In this document: positions 25,234 through 35,633 of the stretch, piece by piece | How the letters are laid out: every line of letters starts with the position of its first letter | Numbering within the stretch: the first letter of the stretch is position 1 | Made by a program: the position numbers and the translations under genes | Origin: Chloroflexota bacterium | GTDB lineage: Bacteria > Chloroflexota > Anaerolineae > Aggregatilineales > Phototrophicaceae | DNA: 64,000 bases | Assembly (NCBI GenBank): GCA_013388745.1 | Contig: JACAER010000026.1 | Span: forward strand, 1 to 64,000 | Direction: 5' to 3' | The notes under the pieces: model-generated | What the model saw: the letters and a program-made list of their open reading frames with translations, nothing else | What the model was told of the DNA's origin: nothing | Databases searched by the model: none

Positions 25234-27744
25234 CTAATCCTGCGCCTCATGCCTGTCGTTAAGTTCGACTTCCGAACGCTGCGTGCGCCGCACTTCTATA
25301 TAGTCGGTCTCGGCATCTTCGTGGCGCTCGAAAACCAATTGATTGTTGCGCTCGTCGATCAGCACCATATCCCCTGCGCGGAAATCGCCTTTCAGCAGTT
25401 GAATGCTCAGCGCGTTTTCCACATAGCGCTGCAAGGCGCGGCGCAGCGGACGGGCGCCAAACTGCGGGTCATAGCCTTTGCGCGCCAGCCAATTGCGCGC
25501 CGGCTCGGTGAGATGCACCGAAATGCCGGCTTCGCGCAGTCGTTGGGCGATGCTGTGCATTTGCAGATCGACGATTTTTTCCACATCCTGCATCGAAAGC
25601 GGTTCGAAGATAATCACTTCGTCGATGCGGTTCAAAAATTCGGGGCGGAAGGTGTCGCGCATCGCTTTTTCGATCTTCTGATGATCGGCCACGGCCTGCT
25701 CATCGTCGGCGCGGATGAAACCGAGTGCGCCGCCGCGCCGCGCGAATTCTGTGCCCAGATTGCTGGTCATGATGATGACCGTGTTGCGGAAATCCACCGT
25801 GCGCCCCTGCCCATCGGTCAGGCGGCCATCTTCGAGGATTTGCAGCAGCGCGTTCCAGACATCGGAGTGCGCTTTTTCGATCTCATCAAACAGGATAACG
25901 CGGTAAGGCCGGCGGCGTACCTGTTCGGTAAGCTGGCCGCCTTCTTCGTAGCCGATATAGCCCGGCGGCGCGCCGAACAAGCGGCTGACCGTGTGCTGTT
26001 CGCGGTATTCGCTCATATCAACGCGAATCAGGGCGTCTTCGTCATCAAACAGGTATTCGGCCAGGGCTTTCGCCAGTTCGGTTTTGCCGACGCCGGAACT
26101 GCCGAGAAAGATAAACGAGCCGATAGGGCGCTTGGGGTCTTTCAGGCCGCTGCGGGCGCGCCGGATGGCATCGGCCAGCGCAGACACGGCCTTGCCCTGC
26201 CCGATCACTCGTTCATGCAGCGCGTCTTCCATGCGCAGCAGTTTTTCGCTCTCGCTTTCGAGCATCTGGTTGACGGGGATGCCTGTCCACTGGGCGACGA
26301 TCTGGGCGATGTCGTCGGCATCGACGACTTCATCGATGGCGGCGGCGTCCTGCCAGGCCATGCGCTCGCGTTCGAATTCTTCTTCCAGGCGCAGCCGTTC
26401 GACCTTGTATTCAGCGGCGCGTTCATATTCGCGCGCCATACCGGCGGCTTCTTCTTCGGCCAGCAGGCGGCTGACAGCGTCTTTCATCTCCTTGAGACGC
26501 GGCGGCAGCGAATAGAGGGCGACGCGCAGCTTGGCGGCGGCTTCGTCCAACAGGTCAATGGCCTTGTCCGGCAGCCGCCGTCCGGTGACATAACGCGCAG
26601 ACAGGCGCGCCGCGGCTTCGATAGCGTCGTCCGAAATAGTCACTTTGTGGTGCGCTTCATAGCGGTCGCGCAGGCCGTAGAGCATCTCGATGGTGGTTTC
26701 GATGTCCGGCTCATCGACGAAAACGGGAGCGAACCGGCGGTCCAGCGCGCTATCTTTTTCGATGTGCTGGCGGTATTCGTCGAGTGTGGTCGCGCCGATG
26801 CACTGCAATTCGCCGCGCGCCAGCGCCGGCTTCATCATGTTGCCCGCGTCGAGCGCGCCCTGCGCCGCGCCCGCGCCGACGACCTGATGCACTTCGTCGA
26901 TGAACAGGATGATTTCGCCGTGCGAGCGCTGCACTTCTTCCATCGTGGCTTTCAGCCGTTCTTCGAATTCGCCGCGAAAGCGGCTGCCCCCCAGCATCCC
27001 GCTCAGATCGAGGCTGATGACGCGCTTGCCGATCAATATTTCCGGCACATCGCCCGAAGAAATGCGCTGCGCCAGCCCTTCGACAATCGCCGTTTTGCCG
27101 ACGCCGGCCTCGCCGATCAGCACCGGGTTGTTTTTGGTGCGACGGCTGAGCACCTGGATCACGCGCAGAATCTCGGCGTCGCGCCCGATCACGGGATCGA
27201 GTTTGCCTTCCAGCGCCATGCGTGTCAGGTCGCGGCTGTATTTTTCCAGCGTGCGGTAGCGGCTTTCGGCCTGCGGGTCGGTAACGCGCTGGCCGCCACG
27301 AATATCCTTGATGACATCGGCGACACGATCGCGCTGCACGCCGTTGTCGGCCAGCAGTTTAATCACGGCCGTATTGCGTTCAGAGAGGATCGCCAGCAGG
27401 ATATGTTCGGTAGAAATATACTCGTCGCGCAGACGGTTGGCTTCTTCGTTGGCGAGATCGATGACGCGCTTGACACGCGGCGTGATGAACACCTGGCCTG
27501 TGCCGCCGCCATAAATTGCGGCTTTGGGGCTGGCGCGCAGAATTTCGTCCAGTCGCGCGCGCATCACACTCACATCGACGCTCAGTCGTTCGAGAATCTG
27601 GGGCACAACACCATCCGTCTGCTCCAGCAAAGCGAGCATGATATGTTCGGTGTCTACCTGGTTGTGGCCGTAGCGCTGCAAAATTTCATAGGCTCTGGCG
27701 GCAGCATCTTGCGCACGTTCGGTGAAACGTTCAAATCTGATCAC
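25234..27744 (-). CDS. clpC: ATP-dependent Clp protease ATP-binding subunit ClpC
   Basis: An 836-residue AAA+ unfoldase. It has an N-terminal double Clp_N repeat (1-150), AAA1 with Walker [10 protein letters not shown] near residue 207 and Walker [10 protein letters not shown], a UVR-type middle region (about 419-455), and AAA2 with Walker [11 protein letters not shown] near residue 547, Walker [12 protein letters not shown] and the sensor stretch TMTSNLG-like [11 protein letters not shown]. The short middle region identifies ClpC rather than ClpB, which has a much longer coiled-coil arm. ClpC feeds substrates to ClpP; no clpP is in this window. The frame runs further upstream without a family match, so the GTG at 27744 is chosen because TGAGGA lies 8 bases before it and FERFTERA begins immediately after. 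Confidence 0.93.
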   Translation of the reverse strand: MIRFERFTERAQDAAARAYEILQRYGHNQVDTEHIMLALLEQTDGVVPQILERLSVDVSVMRARLDEILRASPKAAIYGGGTGQVFITPRVKRVIDLANEEANRLRDEYISTEHILLAILSERNTAVIKLLADNGVQRDRVADVIKDIRGGQRVTDPQAESRYRTLEKYSRDLTRMALEGKLDPVIGRDAEILRVIQVLSRRTKNNPVLIGEAGVGKTAIVEGLAQRISSGDVPEILIGKRVISLDLSGMLGGSRFRGEFEERLKATMEEVQRSHGEIILFIDEVHQVVGAGAAQGALDAGNMMKPALARGELQCIGATTLDEYRQHIEKDSALDRRFAPVFVDEPDIETTIEMLYGLRDRYEAHHKVTISDDAIEAAARLSARYVTGRRLPDKAIDLLDEAAAKLRVALYSLPPRLKEMKDAVSRLLAEEEAAGMAREYERAAEYKVERLRLEEEFERERMAWQDAAAIDEVVDADDIAQIVAQWTGIPVNQMLESESEKLLRMEDALHERVIGQGKAVSALADAIRRARSGLKDPKRPIGSFIFLGSSGVGKTELAKALAEYLFDDEDALIRVDMSEYREQHTVSRLFGAPPGYIGYEEGGQLTEQVRRRPYRVILFDEIEKAHSDVWNALLQILEDGRLTDGQGRTVDFRNTVIIMTSNLGTEFARRGGALGFIRADDEQAVADHQKIEKAMRDTFRPEFLNRIDEVIIFEPLSMQDVEKIVDLQMHSIAQRLREAGISVHLTEPARNWLARKGYDPQFGARPLRRALQRYVENALSIQLLKGDFRAGDMVLIDERNNQLVFERHEDAETDYIEVRRTQRSEVELNDRHEAQD

Positions 27745-27979
27745 GGATTTTTCCTCAATAGCACCCGACGGTGTTGTTGATTTCATTGTAGCGCAGAATG
27801 GGTTTTCCGGCGCACGCAGCCACGCATCGCCATTCCACGCCATCCTGTATGCTGTACTATACGGGGCGCGCATAAAAAATGTGTTGGCAGCGCCTTAGCG
27901 TTGCACAAGCGTCGCCCCGCAACGCAGCGCGGCCAGCAAGCGTATAATGAATAGTGTTGAAGGAGCTGAGGAGCGGCCT

Positions 27980-28681
27980 GTGTTTCCAATTAACGCGATT
28001 CGACGGATGCAAAGCACCCCTTATGTGACCTATCTGCTGCTGCTGGTCAACACGCTGGTGTTTATCTGGGAACTGACGCTGCCGCCGCAGGCGCTCTACC
28101 GCGCGTTTTATACGCTCTCGGTCGTGCCCTGTGAAGTCGGTATGATTCCCATCACCGAACTGGCACAGGATGGGCTGCGCAGCATGTTTCTGCACGGCGG
28201 TTGGCTGCATCTGGGCGGGAATATGGCGTTTCTGATCATTTTTGGCGGCCATGTCGAAGAATATTATGGCAGCAAACGCTTTCTGCTGTTTTACCTGGCC
28301 GCGGGACTGGGTTCGGCGGCCCTGCATGCGCTGTTCAACGCCGGCCAATGCGTGCCCGTCGTGGGGGCCAGCGGGGCGATCTTCGGCGTGATGGCCGCGT
28401 TTATGCTGTTGTATCCCGGCACGCGCATTCGGATGCTGACGCTGTTTCGGGGTATCCCGCTGGGCTTCATGAAGCTGCCCGCGCTCACGCTGGTGGGTTA
28501 CTATTTTGTCGTTAACGTGCTGGACGGCATTGCCGCGCTGAATGGCGCAGAAACGGCGCTCAGCGGTGTCGCCGTCTGGGGGCATGTCGGCGGGTTTTTG
28601 ACCGGACTGCTGCTGACTTTCGTGGCGACGGCTTTCAAAGCGCCGCCCAAAGTCGATCCGCTGGCGCATCTGGACGATTGA
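27980..28681 (+). CDS. Rhomboid-family intramembrane serine protease
   Basis: A 233-residue polytopic protease that cleaves membrane-spanning substrates. The catalytic Ser lies in GASGAIFG (Ser131) and the His in WGHVGG (His202). The oxyanion motif HGGWLHLGGN precedes helix 2. Six to seven membrane helices are visible. The GTG at 27980 is preferred over the ATG at 27947, because GAGGAG lies 7 bases before the GTG and no ribosome site precedes the ATG. It is divergent from clpC, with about 235 bases between the two starts. The cellular target is unknown. Confidence 0.9.
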   Translation: MFPINAIRRMQSTPYVTYLLLLVNTLVFIWELTLPPQALYRAFYTLSVVPCEVGMIPITELAQDGLRSMFLHGGWLHLGGNMAFLIIFGGHVEEYYGSKRFLLFYLAAGLGSAALHALFNAGQCVPVVGASGAIFGVMAAFMLLYPGTRIRMLTLFRGIPLGFMKLPALTLVGYYFVVNVLDGIAALNGAETALSGVAVWGHVGGFLTGLLLTFVATAFKAPPKVDPLAHLDD

Positions 28682-28802
28682 GCGGGCGGCAGCAAGCGCT
28701 TTTTGGCGCTGTGCGGCTGGTGCTGACCAACTGAGCGCGCACACGAAATAGCAATCCATGCTACGATAAACGCAGCGCCTTGTATGTTGAGGAGTGGCGG
28801 AA

Positions 28803-29981
28803 ATGATAAAAAGACGCCTGTCACTGGGGGCTGCCTGTTTTCTGGTGCTGTGTCTGACGATTCATGTGGCTTATGCCCAGGCCGACTGCCCGCAGTTTGT
28901 CGAACAAACGCTGGAATCGGTCACGGCGGTCTGCGATGCTGTGCGCCGTGACGAAGCCTGTTATGGCAATTTCAGCGTCGAAGCCAGCGGCAGCAGCGAC
29001 AACTTTACGTTCAGCGAGCCGGGGGATGTCGCCGCTATCGCCGACATTGACACCCTGCGCCTTGCCGGACTCGACGTGGAAGATGAACTGTGGGGTATTG
29101 CACTGCTGGCCGTGCAGGCCAATATCCCCGACGACGCGCCAGAGAACGTCACGATTGCCCTGTTTGGTGACGTGACGCTTTCCAGCCGCGCTAACAACGG
29201 CGTGCAGGTCTTTTATGTGCAAACCGGCGCCAATGACCGCCCCTGTGCCGAAGCACCGGACAGCGGCCTGCTGATTCAGACACCCGAAGGGCTGGGCGAA
29301 ATCCGCCTGTTGATCAATGAAGTCGCTATTGAACTGGGTTCGACGGCTTTTATTCAGCAGGCCGAGGGCGTGATGATCTTCTGCATCATCGAGGGCGAAG
29401 GCACGGTGACTGTCGGCGATGTGACCCGTACAGTTCCCGAAGGCGGTTATACTACCGTGGAGATCGGCGCGGATTTGCGCCCGACGGGAAGGCCCACGCC
29501 CTTAGCCGGCTACGATGAAAGTGGGCTGGAAGCGCTGCCGATCAGCCTGCTCCCGCGCGAAATCGAAATCGCTGAAGGGCTGACACAGGAAGACCTGCGC
29601 GACATCGCGGCAGACGCCGAAGTCATCCCCCAGGCGGGCACCTGGCAGGTGACGGGCACACGCGGCGTCTGCCACAATCTGGCGGTGGGCTATGTCTCTG
29701 GCACGGGCGCGCTGATTTTCGGCACGGGCACATTGACTGTGGACGATGAGGGCGCGTCTTTCACCTTCACGGGCGAAAACGGCGACTCGACGCATGAACG
29801 CGGCGCGCCGGGACAGTATGTGCTGGCGATGGATTCGCCGGAAACGCCGGGCGCGACCGACACCTACGACACCACCGTGAATTCACCGACTGCAATGACG
29901 ACGACCATCACGCATGTTTCGACGACGACGGAATGCGAGACGATCAGCGGCACAGCGACGTGGACGTGGGTCGGGCCGTAG
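28803..29981 (+). CDS. Secreted protein of unknown function
   Basis: A 392-residue exported protein with a clear signal peptide (RRLSLGAACFLVLCLTIHVAYAQA). The mature part is acidic with several Cys residues (DCPQF, CDAVRRDEACYGNF), typical of disulphide-stabilised secreted proteins. The middle section (about 165-235; GSTAFIQQAEGVMIFCIIEGEGTVTVG, VPEGGYTTVEI) resembles a FecR- or cupin-like beta-helix turn pattern, but the match is weak. The C-terminus is Thr-rich. Homologues with this architecture are common in Anaerolineae; the role is unknown. GAGGAG precedes the ATG. A hairpin follows the stop. Confidence 0.55.
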   Translation: MIKRRLSLGAACFLVLCLTIHVAYAQADCPQFVEQTLESVTAVCDAVRRDEACYGNFSVEASGSSDNFTFSEPGDVAAIADIDTLRLAGLDVEDELWGIALLAVQANIPDDAPENVTIALFGDVTLSSRANNGVQVFYVQTGANDRPCAEAPDSGLLIQTPEGLGEIRLLINEVAIELGSTAFIQQAEGVMIFCIIEGEGTVTVGDVTRTVPEGGYTTVEIGADLRPTGRPTPLAGYDESGLEALPISLLPREIEIAEGLTQEDLRDIAADAEVIPQAGTWQVTGTRGVCHNLAVGYVSGTGALIFGTGTLTVDDEGASFTFTGENGDSTHERGAPGQYVLAMDSPETPGATDTYDTTVNSPTAMTTTITHVSTTTECETISGTATWTWVGP

Positions 29982-29998
29982 CCTGTCATACGGAGCAA

Positions 29999-30024
29999 AG
30001 AGGCACAGCGTTTGCCGTGCCTCT
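29999..30024. terminator. Hairpin between convergent genes
   Basis: A perfect 8-bp stem AGAGGCAC/GTGCCTCT with a 10-base loop lies between the secreted-protein gene and the LCP gene. The nearest T run (TTTT) is about 8 bases later, so termination strength is uncertain. Confidence 0.45.
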
Positions 30025-30061
30025 CCGTCGATTTTCCGCGTAATAACTGTGTGGGCGACTT

Positions 30062-31525
30062 TCACCCGCCCGACAACAGCGGCTGGATATCCGGCCCGAC
30101 GACGATCATGACGTCGGCGGAAGTCAGGCCGTCGCCGCCGCCCGACGTAATACGATCTTCACCCAACCCCAGCAGCGCCGCCAGATAGCGCGCCGTCCAT
30201 GGGCGTCCGGTATAGTCGCGAATCGTCGTGTTGGCGTTGTCGGCGGCGGGCATATTGCCCACCTCTGTGATCGACAGGCCGCGGCTGATGAGCCATTCGC
30301 GCATCTGCCCGGCCAAACCCGTAATGTCGGTGTTGTTGTAGACGACGATGCTGGCGTTTTCGGCTTCGGCGCGGATGCGCAGATCGTCCAGCGTCAGGTC
30401 TTCCTGCGGGCTGAATACCTGCTGGATCACGAAGCGCATCTGGCTTTGCAGCGGGATGAGAATTTCCTGCGTGCCGTCTGCTGAGGTGCCGGGAATTGTG
30501 GCGCGTTCGTCAATCGTGCCGAAGCGGATGCTTTCGCGCGGGATGTCCTGCACCAGCAGCGCCAACTGAATCAACTCTTCCATCGACAGATTGGTGCTGA
30601 AGCTGCCGGAAAGCTGCTGCCAGAGCGTCGGTATCTGCGTGATGAAATTAGCGATGCCGCCCGCGCTCAAAAATTCGTCGCGCGCGGCCTGCAAGACCTG
30701 CTGCTGGCGGCGGGCGCGGTCAAAGTCGCCGCCGTAAGTGGCGCGGGTGCGCGCATATTGCAGCAGCCGTTCGGCGTTCAAGGGCTGGCAGCCGGGTTCA
30801 AAACGCACGGGGATCGTGCCAAAACCGGCGTCGGGATAATCCGGGTCGTCGATCACTTCGCTGACGCAGATTTCAATGCCCTGCGGCGCGAGCGTATCGA
30901 CCACCGCCGTGAAGACGTTGAAATTGATCAGAATGTAATTTTCGACGCGGATGCCGAGATTCTGCGCGACAGTGGCCGCGGCCAGCGCCGCGCCGCCGCC
31001 GGGATAGTCGCTGCCTTCGCCCAATGTATAGGCGGTGTTGATGCGCGCGGTGGTGTAGCCGGGAATATCGACCCACAGATCGCGCGGAATCGACAGCACG
31101 CCAATCGAACGGCGCGCCGGATCAAGATGCACGACCATGATTGTGTCGGTGTTGTTGCTTTCTGCACTGACGGCAGTGCGCTGGTCAACGCCCAGCAGCA
31201 GAATATTGATACTGCGCGGGTCATCCCACACGCCGTAGCTGCTGAGTGGGTCGAGGGTGGGCGTGGGGCCGCTGGGGGTGAGCTGCGTGGTTTGGTCGGA
31301 TGCGAGGGTAGGCGTGGGTGTGGGCAGCGGCGGCGTGGGGGTCGGCGGCACCTGCGCCACGCTGGTGCCGATCAACTGGGGAATCGTGAGCACATCGCCG
31401 CCCGTCGCGGCGCCGGTTTGCAGCGCGACTTCGTGCGCCAGCGAAAACGACACCACCGCGCACAAACCCGTCAGCCCTACGAACAAAACGACGCCAACGG
31501 TAAATAACCATCCGGGAATACGCAT
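30062..31525 (-). CDS. LytR-CpsA-Psr (LCP) family cell-wall protein
   Basis: A 487-residue membrane-anchored protein. An N-terminal membrane helix (WLFTVGVVLFVGLTGLCAVV) is followed by a Pro/Thr linker. The LCP domain (about 115-290) has the family's INILLLGVDQR, NTDTIMVVHLDP, SIPRDLWVDIPG and RINTAYTLG elements. A C-terminal LytR_C domain follows (about 395-485; VVYNNTDITGLAGQMREWL). LCP proteins transfer glycopolymers from lipid carriers to peptidoglycan or other acceptors. The frame is open 24 codons further upstream, but the ATG at 31525 follows TTGAGG at the right distance and starts directly before the membrane helix. Confidence 0.88.
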   Translation of the reverse strand: MRIPGWLFTVGVVLFVGLTGLCAVVSFSLAHEVALQTGAATGGDVLTIPQLIGTSVAQVPPTPTPPLPTPTPTLASDQTTQLTPSGPTPTLDPLSSYGVWDDPRSINILLLGVDQRTAVSAESNNTDTIMVVHLDPARRSIGVLSIPRDLWVDIPGYTTARINTAYTLGEGSDYPGGGAALAAATVAQNLGIRVENYILINFNVFTAVVDTLAPQGIEICVSEVIDDPDYPDAGFGTIPVRFEPGCQPLNAERLLQYARTRATYGGDFDRARRQQQVLQAARDEFLSAGGIANFITQIPTLWQQLSGSFSTNLSMEELIQLALLVQDIPRESIRFGTIDERATIPGTSADGTQEILIPLQSQMRFVIQQVFSPQEDLTLDDLRIRAEAENASIVVYNNTDITGLAGQMREWLISRGLSITEVGNMPAADNANTTIRDYTGRPWTARYLAALLGLGEDRITSGGGDGLTSADVMIVVGPDIQPLLSGG

Positions 31526-31636
31526 AAATAACCTCAAGGACAGCCGGCGGTAGGCAGCATTTAGAAGCTGTCGCGCCATCATCAGTTGGCGCGTCATTAT
31601 AGTGCAAGCGCAGCGGATGTGAAGTCTACGACTGCC

Positions 31637-32353
31637 CTACGCTGGCGGGCGGCGGCGCAGCGGATGCACGATGCTGTACCAGGCCGCCGCCGCCAGCATC
31701 AAGACCGCCAGCAGCGCCCATAAGCCCGCCCACAGCCAGGCCGGCGTAAACGGTATGACATCACGCGCGAAGGCCGCTGCATCGTTATGCAGCTCGCCCA
31801 GCCGCACATCGGAAAATTGTGTCAGCAGCCACAAATCCAGCACGGCGTTGAGTCCTGTGAGCAGCGCCAGAATGTTGAGGACGATCAGATTGATGTCGCG
31901 GCTGGCAAAACGCGCCAGCGCCAGCAGCGCCGCGCCGAACGCCAGCCCCACCAGCACCGCCACGATGCTCGACAGGCCAAATAACAGCGTGAAGCCGATC
32001 AGCAGCACGCCGATCACCGCCGACAGCGTGCGGCTGAACGGAAAGCGGTTGGCGACGAAAAACAGCAGCGCCCCGAACAGCGCGGCCCCCAGATACCCCG
32101 CTGGCAGAATCACCGCCCGCAGCCCGCCCGCCGTCGTGGCCACGCCGGAGCCATCGGGGAACACATGAAATTCCAGCAGGCGGCCACCGGTGAGAATCGC
32201 GGCCAACCCGTGCCCTGCTTCGTGAACATAGGTTACGAACAGGCGAAACGGATACAGCACAAAACTGAGCTGCGGCGTGTTCCACAGGATAAAAACGATC
32301 AGCGCGGCCAGCGGCAGCAGCGCGCGCCGGCGGAAATGTGGGTCATGGAGCAT
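31637..32353 (-). CDS. M50-type membrane metalloprotease (M50B-like)
   Basis: A 238-residue polytopic protein. The zinc-binding HEAGH motif is at residues 44-48 in the first membrane region (VTYVHEAGHGLAAILTG), followed by GGLRAVILPAGYLGAALFGALL, the usual M50B pattern. Five to six membrane segments are visible. Such proteins are site-2-protease relatives, but the short M50B group is largely uncharacterised, and the second Asp ligand is not obvious. The ATG at 32353 is preferred to a GTG at 32365 that leaves no room for a ribosome site; GAGGTG lies upstream. Confidence 0.75.
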   Translation of the reverse strand: MLHDPHFRRRALLPLAALIVFILWNTPQLSFVLYPFRLFVTYVHEAGHGLAAILTGGRLLEFHVFPDGSGVATTAGGLRAVILPAGYLGAALFGALLFFVANRFPFSRTLSAVIGVLLIGFTLLFGLSSIVAVLVGLAFGAALLALARFASRDINLIVLNILALLTGLNAVLDLWLLTQFSDVRLGELHNDAAAFARDVIPFTPAWLWAGLWALLAVLMLAAAAWYSIVHPLRRRPPA

Positions 32354-32409
32354 GTTTTTAGGCACCTCAATGTATATCTAAGCTCTATACGCGGCGGGCA
32401 CATCAAAGG

Positions 32410-33084
32410 TTACACTGTAAACACGCGCCAGCCGCCCAAGACATACAGCCAGATCAGCACGATATACGAGAGCGTCAGCAGTCCCAGACTCAAGCGGCTG
32501 ACCAGCGACGCCCGCTGCGCGCGCACGTTGGCTTCCATCACGGCGGCGATGCCGAAGGCCAGCAGCACGGCCAGCACGACCGTCGCTATACCCAACGCGC
32601 CAAAGGCGATGCCAAAGCCGATAAAGGCCGAAATCGCGCAGGTTGTGCCGTAGGCAAAGCCGAAGCGCAGCCCGAATGCCAGACACACCGCCACGCCGCA
32701 CACTGCCGTATAGGTGATGAGCACGGCGGCGAACAGCGGCATCTCGGACACGACGGCAAAAATGCTCAGATAGCCAACAAATGAGGAGGCGGTGATCGCC
32801 AGCACATTGTCGTTGCCGCCCAGCAGCCCGGTGATCAGCCACGCCAGCGGCAGCGCGATAAACGCCGTCACTTTTTCGGCGTCGTGGCGCGTCGATTCGC
32901 CCAGATAGCCGATCACGGCGAAAAACAGCGGCGACCACGCCAGAGTGCTCGCCAGCCAGGCGCCCGCGCTGCGCAGTTGTTCCGGGTCGCAGCGCGCGCT
33001 GTAGGCCAGGAAGCGCTGTGGGGCGGCCAGCAGCCACCATAACATACGGCATTGATGCAGCGGATTCCAGGGATGTGACAGCAT
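32410..33084 (-). CDS. Polytopic membrane protein of unknown function
   Basis: A 224-residue protein with six hydrophobic segments and short connecting loops (MLSHPWNPLHQCRMLWWLLAA at the start). The topology resembles Yip1-like five- to six-helix proteins but no signature can be named. The ATG at 33084 is preceded by AGAGGCG. The gene lies 57 bases upstream of the M50 protease gene on the same strand and may be co-transcribed. Confidence 0.5.
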   Translation of the reverse strand: MLSHPWNPLHQCRMLWWLLAAPQRFLAYSARCDPEQLRSAGAWLASTLAWSPLFFAVIGYLGESTRHDAEKVTAFIALPLAWLITGLLGGNDNVLAITASSFVGYLSIFAVVSEMPLFAAVLITYTAVCGVAVCLAFGLRFGFAYGTTCAISAFIGFGIAFGALGIATVVLAVLLAFGIAAVMEANVRAQRASLVSRLSLGLLTLSYIVLIWLYVLGGWRVFTV

Positions 33085-33271
33085 ACGCCTCTGTGTTGCT
33101 CCGGCATTATGCGCTATTGTAGCGCAGCAGGCGGACACAACAAATGAACCACAAGCAGCGCGAGTCACCGGCGAAGATATAGAGGCGCAGGATAGATAGT
33201 CTTGATGAGCGCAAAAGGGTATGGCCGCGCCCCGGCTGGACTTATCAGGACAAGGCGCTCGTGTGCAGTGT

Positions 33272-34570
33272 TTATACCGCGTTTTTGTGCAGGGGCATAC
33301 GCCAGATGACCAGCGCGCTCAGGGCATAAACCAGCGCGGTCAGCACATAGGCCACCTGATAGCCTGTCACCAGCGAGTTTGTCCAGTTGTTGACCAGATC
33401 AATCGACACCCCCACCAGCGCGCCGATGCCGATGCCCATGGCGGTGGCGATGTTGGCGATACCCAGATAGCGCGCGGCTTCTTCGCGCGGGATGATCTCG
33501 GTCGCCAGCGCCCAGTTCGTGCTCAAAAATCCGCCTGTGGCGAAGCCCACCAGCGCCCCGCCCGCCAGCAAAATACTGCGGTCAACGCTGAAGATAAACG
33601 GCAGCGTGCCCAGCGCCGCCAGAAAGCCGGCCGCCATGATAAACGGTTTGCGCCCCAGCCGATCCGAGAGCCAGCCGGCCGGCAGCGCCGCCGCCAGCAG
33701 CGAAATGCCCAGATAGATATTGATTTCGCGGTAATAATTCTGCGCGCCCTCTGGCGTCATGCCCAGCACATCAATGGCATAGTTGATAAGGAAATTTGCC
33801 AGGCTGACAACGCCCACCCAGAACAGGAAGCGGTTCAGCAGCCACCAGCGGAAGGCGGGGTAACTGCGCAAATCAACATCGAACGCGCGGTGCAGTACCG
33901 CCAGCGGCGACTGCGGCGTTCCTTGCGCCGGCGCCGGTTCTGTGTTTTCCCGCGCCAGAAAAGCGGTCAGCAGCAGCGCCAGCAGCAGCCCCAGCGCCGG
34001 CGCGCTCACCGCATACACGCCGGCCATCATGCCCAGCGTATCCGCGCGCGCCAGAAAATATGGCGCGATCTGTCCGCCCGCCACCACCGCCAGAATATCG
34101 AACATCGCGCGCACGCCCGCCGCCTGCCCGCGCTGCGTTTCTGGCACCTGATCGGGGATAAGCGCCTGCCACGGGCCTTGAATGATGTTAAACGCCACCT
34201 GCGCGATCAGGACCATCACCACAAACAGCGTCAGTTCCGGCGCGAGTGCGATCCCGTACAGGCACACGATGCCCATGCCGCTGCCGGCGATAAAATACGG
34301 CAGCCGTTTGCCCAGCGGCGTGCGTGTGCGGTCGGAAAGCACGCCCACAATCGGCTGTGTTACTGCCGCGACGATCAGCGAGGCGAAGCGCAGCAGCCCC
34401 AGCGCGGCATTCGGGTCATCCGGCACAAACAAGCGCAGTTTATAGGTGTACAGACTGGGATTCAGCGTGTTGGAAATCAGTGTCAGGGCGAAGGCGAAGC
34501 TGGCGATCGCCAGCAGCCGCACAAACGAGACATGCCGCAGCAGAGAGACGGAACGTTCGACGACAGCCAT
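33272..34570 (-). CDS. Major facilitator superfamily transporter
   Basis: A 432-residue carrier with twelve predicted membrane helices. The MFS loop 2-3 motif is recognisable as GVLSDRTRTPLGKRLPY, and its repeat in the second half as GWLSDRLGRKPFI. This D-R-T-x-x-x-x-G-x-R-x-P form is seen in glycoside-pentoside-hexuronide/SLC45-like carriers, so a sugar substrate is plausible but unproven. The ATG at 34570 is taken because the open frame further upstream is hydrophilic and GGTGAT precedes the ATG. No sugar-catabolic genes adjoin it. Confidence 0.82.
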   Translation of the reverse strand: MAVVERSVSLLRHVSFVRLLAIASFAFALTLISNTLNPSLYTYKLRLFVPDDPNAALGLLRFASLIVAAVTQPIVGVLSDRTRTPLGKRLPYFIAGSGMGIVCLYGIALAPELTLFVVMVLIAQVAFNIIQGPWQALIPDQVPETQRGQAAGVRAMFDILAVVAGGQIAPYFLARADTLGMMAGVYAVSAPALGLLLALLLTAFLARENTEPAPAQGTPQSPLAVLHRAFDVDLRSYPAFRWWLLNRFLFWVGVVSLANFLINYAIDVLGMTPEGAQNYYREINIYLGISLLAAALPAGWLSDRLGRKPFIMAAGFLAALGTLPFIFSVDRSILLAGGALVGFATGGFLSTNWALATEIIPREEAARYLGIANIATAMGIGIGALVGVSIDLVNNWTNSLVTGYQVAYVLTALVYALSALVIWRMPLHKNAV

Positions 34571-34688
34571 AATCACCGCCCGTAATTTACCATAATGAAC
34601 GAAGGGGACATTATAGCCTGCCCGCTGTAAATCCAGAAACACCCTGCCAATTAAACTTGAGTTAAGCGCTGGCCGGCGGCGCGCTTGT

Positions 34689-35633
34689 TCATCCCCCAAA
34701 CCGCGCCGGCACAAAATACCCCTCATAACGCGCGATCTCGTCGGCCAGCAGCCGCAGCGCCTCCAGCACGGTGCTTTCGCTCTCCCCCGCTGACATCAGG
34801 CTCAGGACGTACCAGCCGTCCTCCACCCGGATCAAGCCCGCGTCGTTCACCACGCGCCCGGTCGCCAGTTGGTCAGACGGCAGAATCCCGTCTTTGCCGA
34901 TATACCCCTGAGCAAAAGCGCGTTCAATCGGCGATTGATAATTGCGCGCCGGGATGGCCAGCAGATCGCGCGCCGCCGTCAGCACCTGCTGAAAATAGGG
35001 ATGCGCGTAGACATCGTTATCGCGCCGCGCCAGAAAAACGTAGCCGTTGGCTAAATCCGCCGCCGCGCACACATTGTCCACCCGATGCTCGCCCGATGGG
35101 ATGCGCACCGCCCGCGCCGCTGTCGCCGCGTAGCGCGTATCGAACAGCCCTGCGGTGGCGCTCCCCGGCCAGTTCCAACTGTATAAACCAATCGGTAAAA
35201 ACAGGGTAAACGTCAAAAAATCGTTGAATTTTTCCAGCGCATGGCCGCGCCCCGGCACCCGTTGCGCCACCTCGGCCAGCAGCGCGCCCGTTGCCAGATT
35301 ATCGCTCAGCACCGCCACACGATACAGCGGCGACCCTTCGCCGTTTTCCCAGCGTTCGCGCGCCGTGTACCACAAATAATAGAGCGCCAAAAACGCCTTG
35401 AAGCAGCTTGCCAGGGGATAATAATTAAAAGCGTTATATTGGATGCGGAACAGTTCGGTTCCGCCGCTGTTCAGCCGCCGCACATCCAGCCCTATAGCGC
35501 GTGTGCCGATGCTGGCCTCGACAGCGCCCCGCAGACGGTTAAAGGGGGCGGAAGGCGAGCGTGGATCGAGCAGAGGGAAGGCCGCGGCGGCAGCCAGCAG
35601 CCGCAAGAACGTCCGACGGCTTATGCAAGCCAT
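34689..35633 (-). CDS. Tat-exported serine hydrolase, class A beta-lactamase fold
   Basis: A 314-residue exported protein. The N-terminus is a twin-arginine signal (ISRRTFLRLLAAAAAFPLL). The penicillin-recognising fold is shown by S-x-x-K (SCFK, Ser76 and Lys79) and an SDN-like motif (Ser110-Asn112). The third KTG-type motif is not clearly visible; the nearest candidate is ATGRVVND. Family members include beta-lactamases and peptidoglycan-active serine hydrolases, and the unusual first motif and missing KTG make a non-lactamase role more likely. Its start overlaps the HAD gene by 13 bases, at the end of a dtd-HAD-hydrolase run. Confidence 0.7.
   Translation of the reverse strand: MACISRRTFLRLLAAAAAFPLLDPRSPSAPFNRLRGAVEASIGTRAIGLDVRRLNSGGTELFRIQYNAFNYYPLASCFKAFLALYYLWYTARERWENGEGSPLYRVAVLSDNLATGALLAEVAQRVPGRGHALEKFNDFLTFTLFLPIGLYSWNWPGSATAGLFDTRYAATAARAVRIPSGEHRVDNVCAAADLANGYVFLARRDNDVYAHPYFQQVLTAARDLLAIPARNYQSPIERAFAQGYIGKDGILPSDQLATGRVVNDAGLIRVEDGWYVLSLMSAGESESTVLEALRLLADEIARYEGYFVPARFGG

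Noticed and set aside
25156-27780. An 874-codon open frame on the + strand opposite clpC.
   Set aside because: It mirrors a GC-rich conserved gene on the other strand, has no recognisable domain and no ribosome site. Long antisense frames are expected in GC-rich coding sequence.
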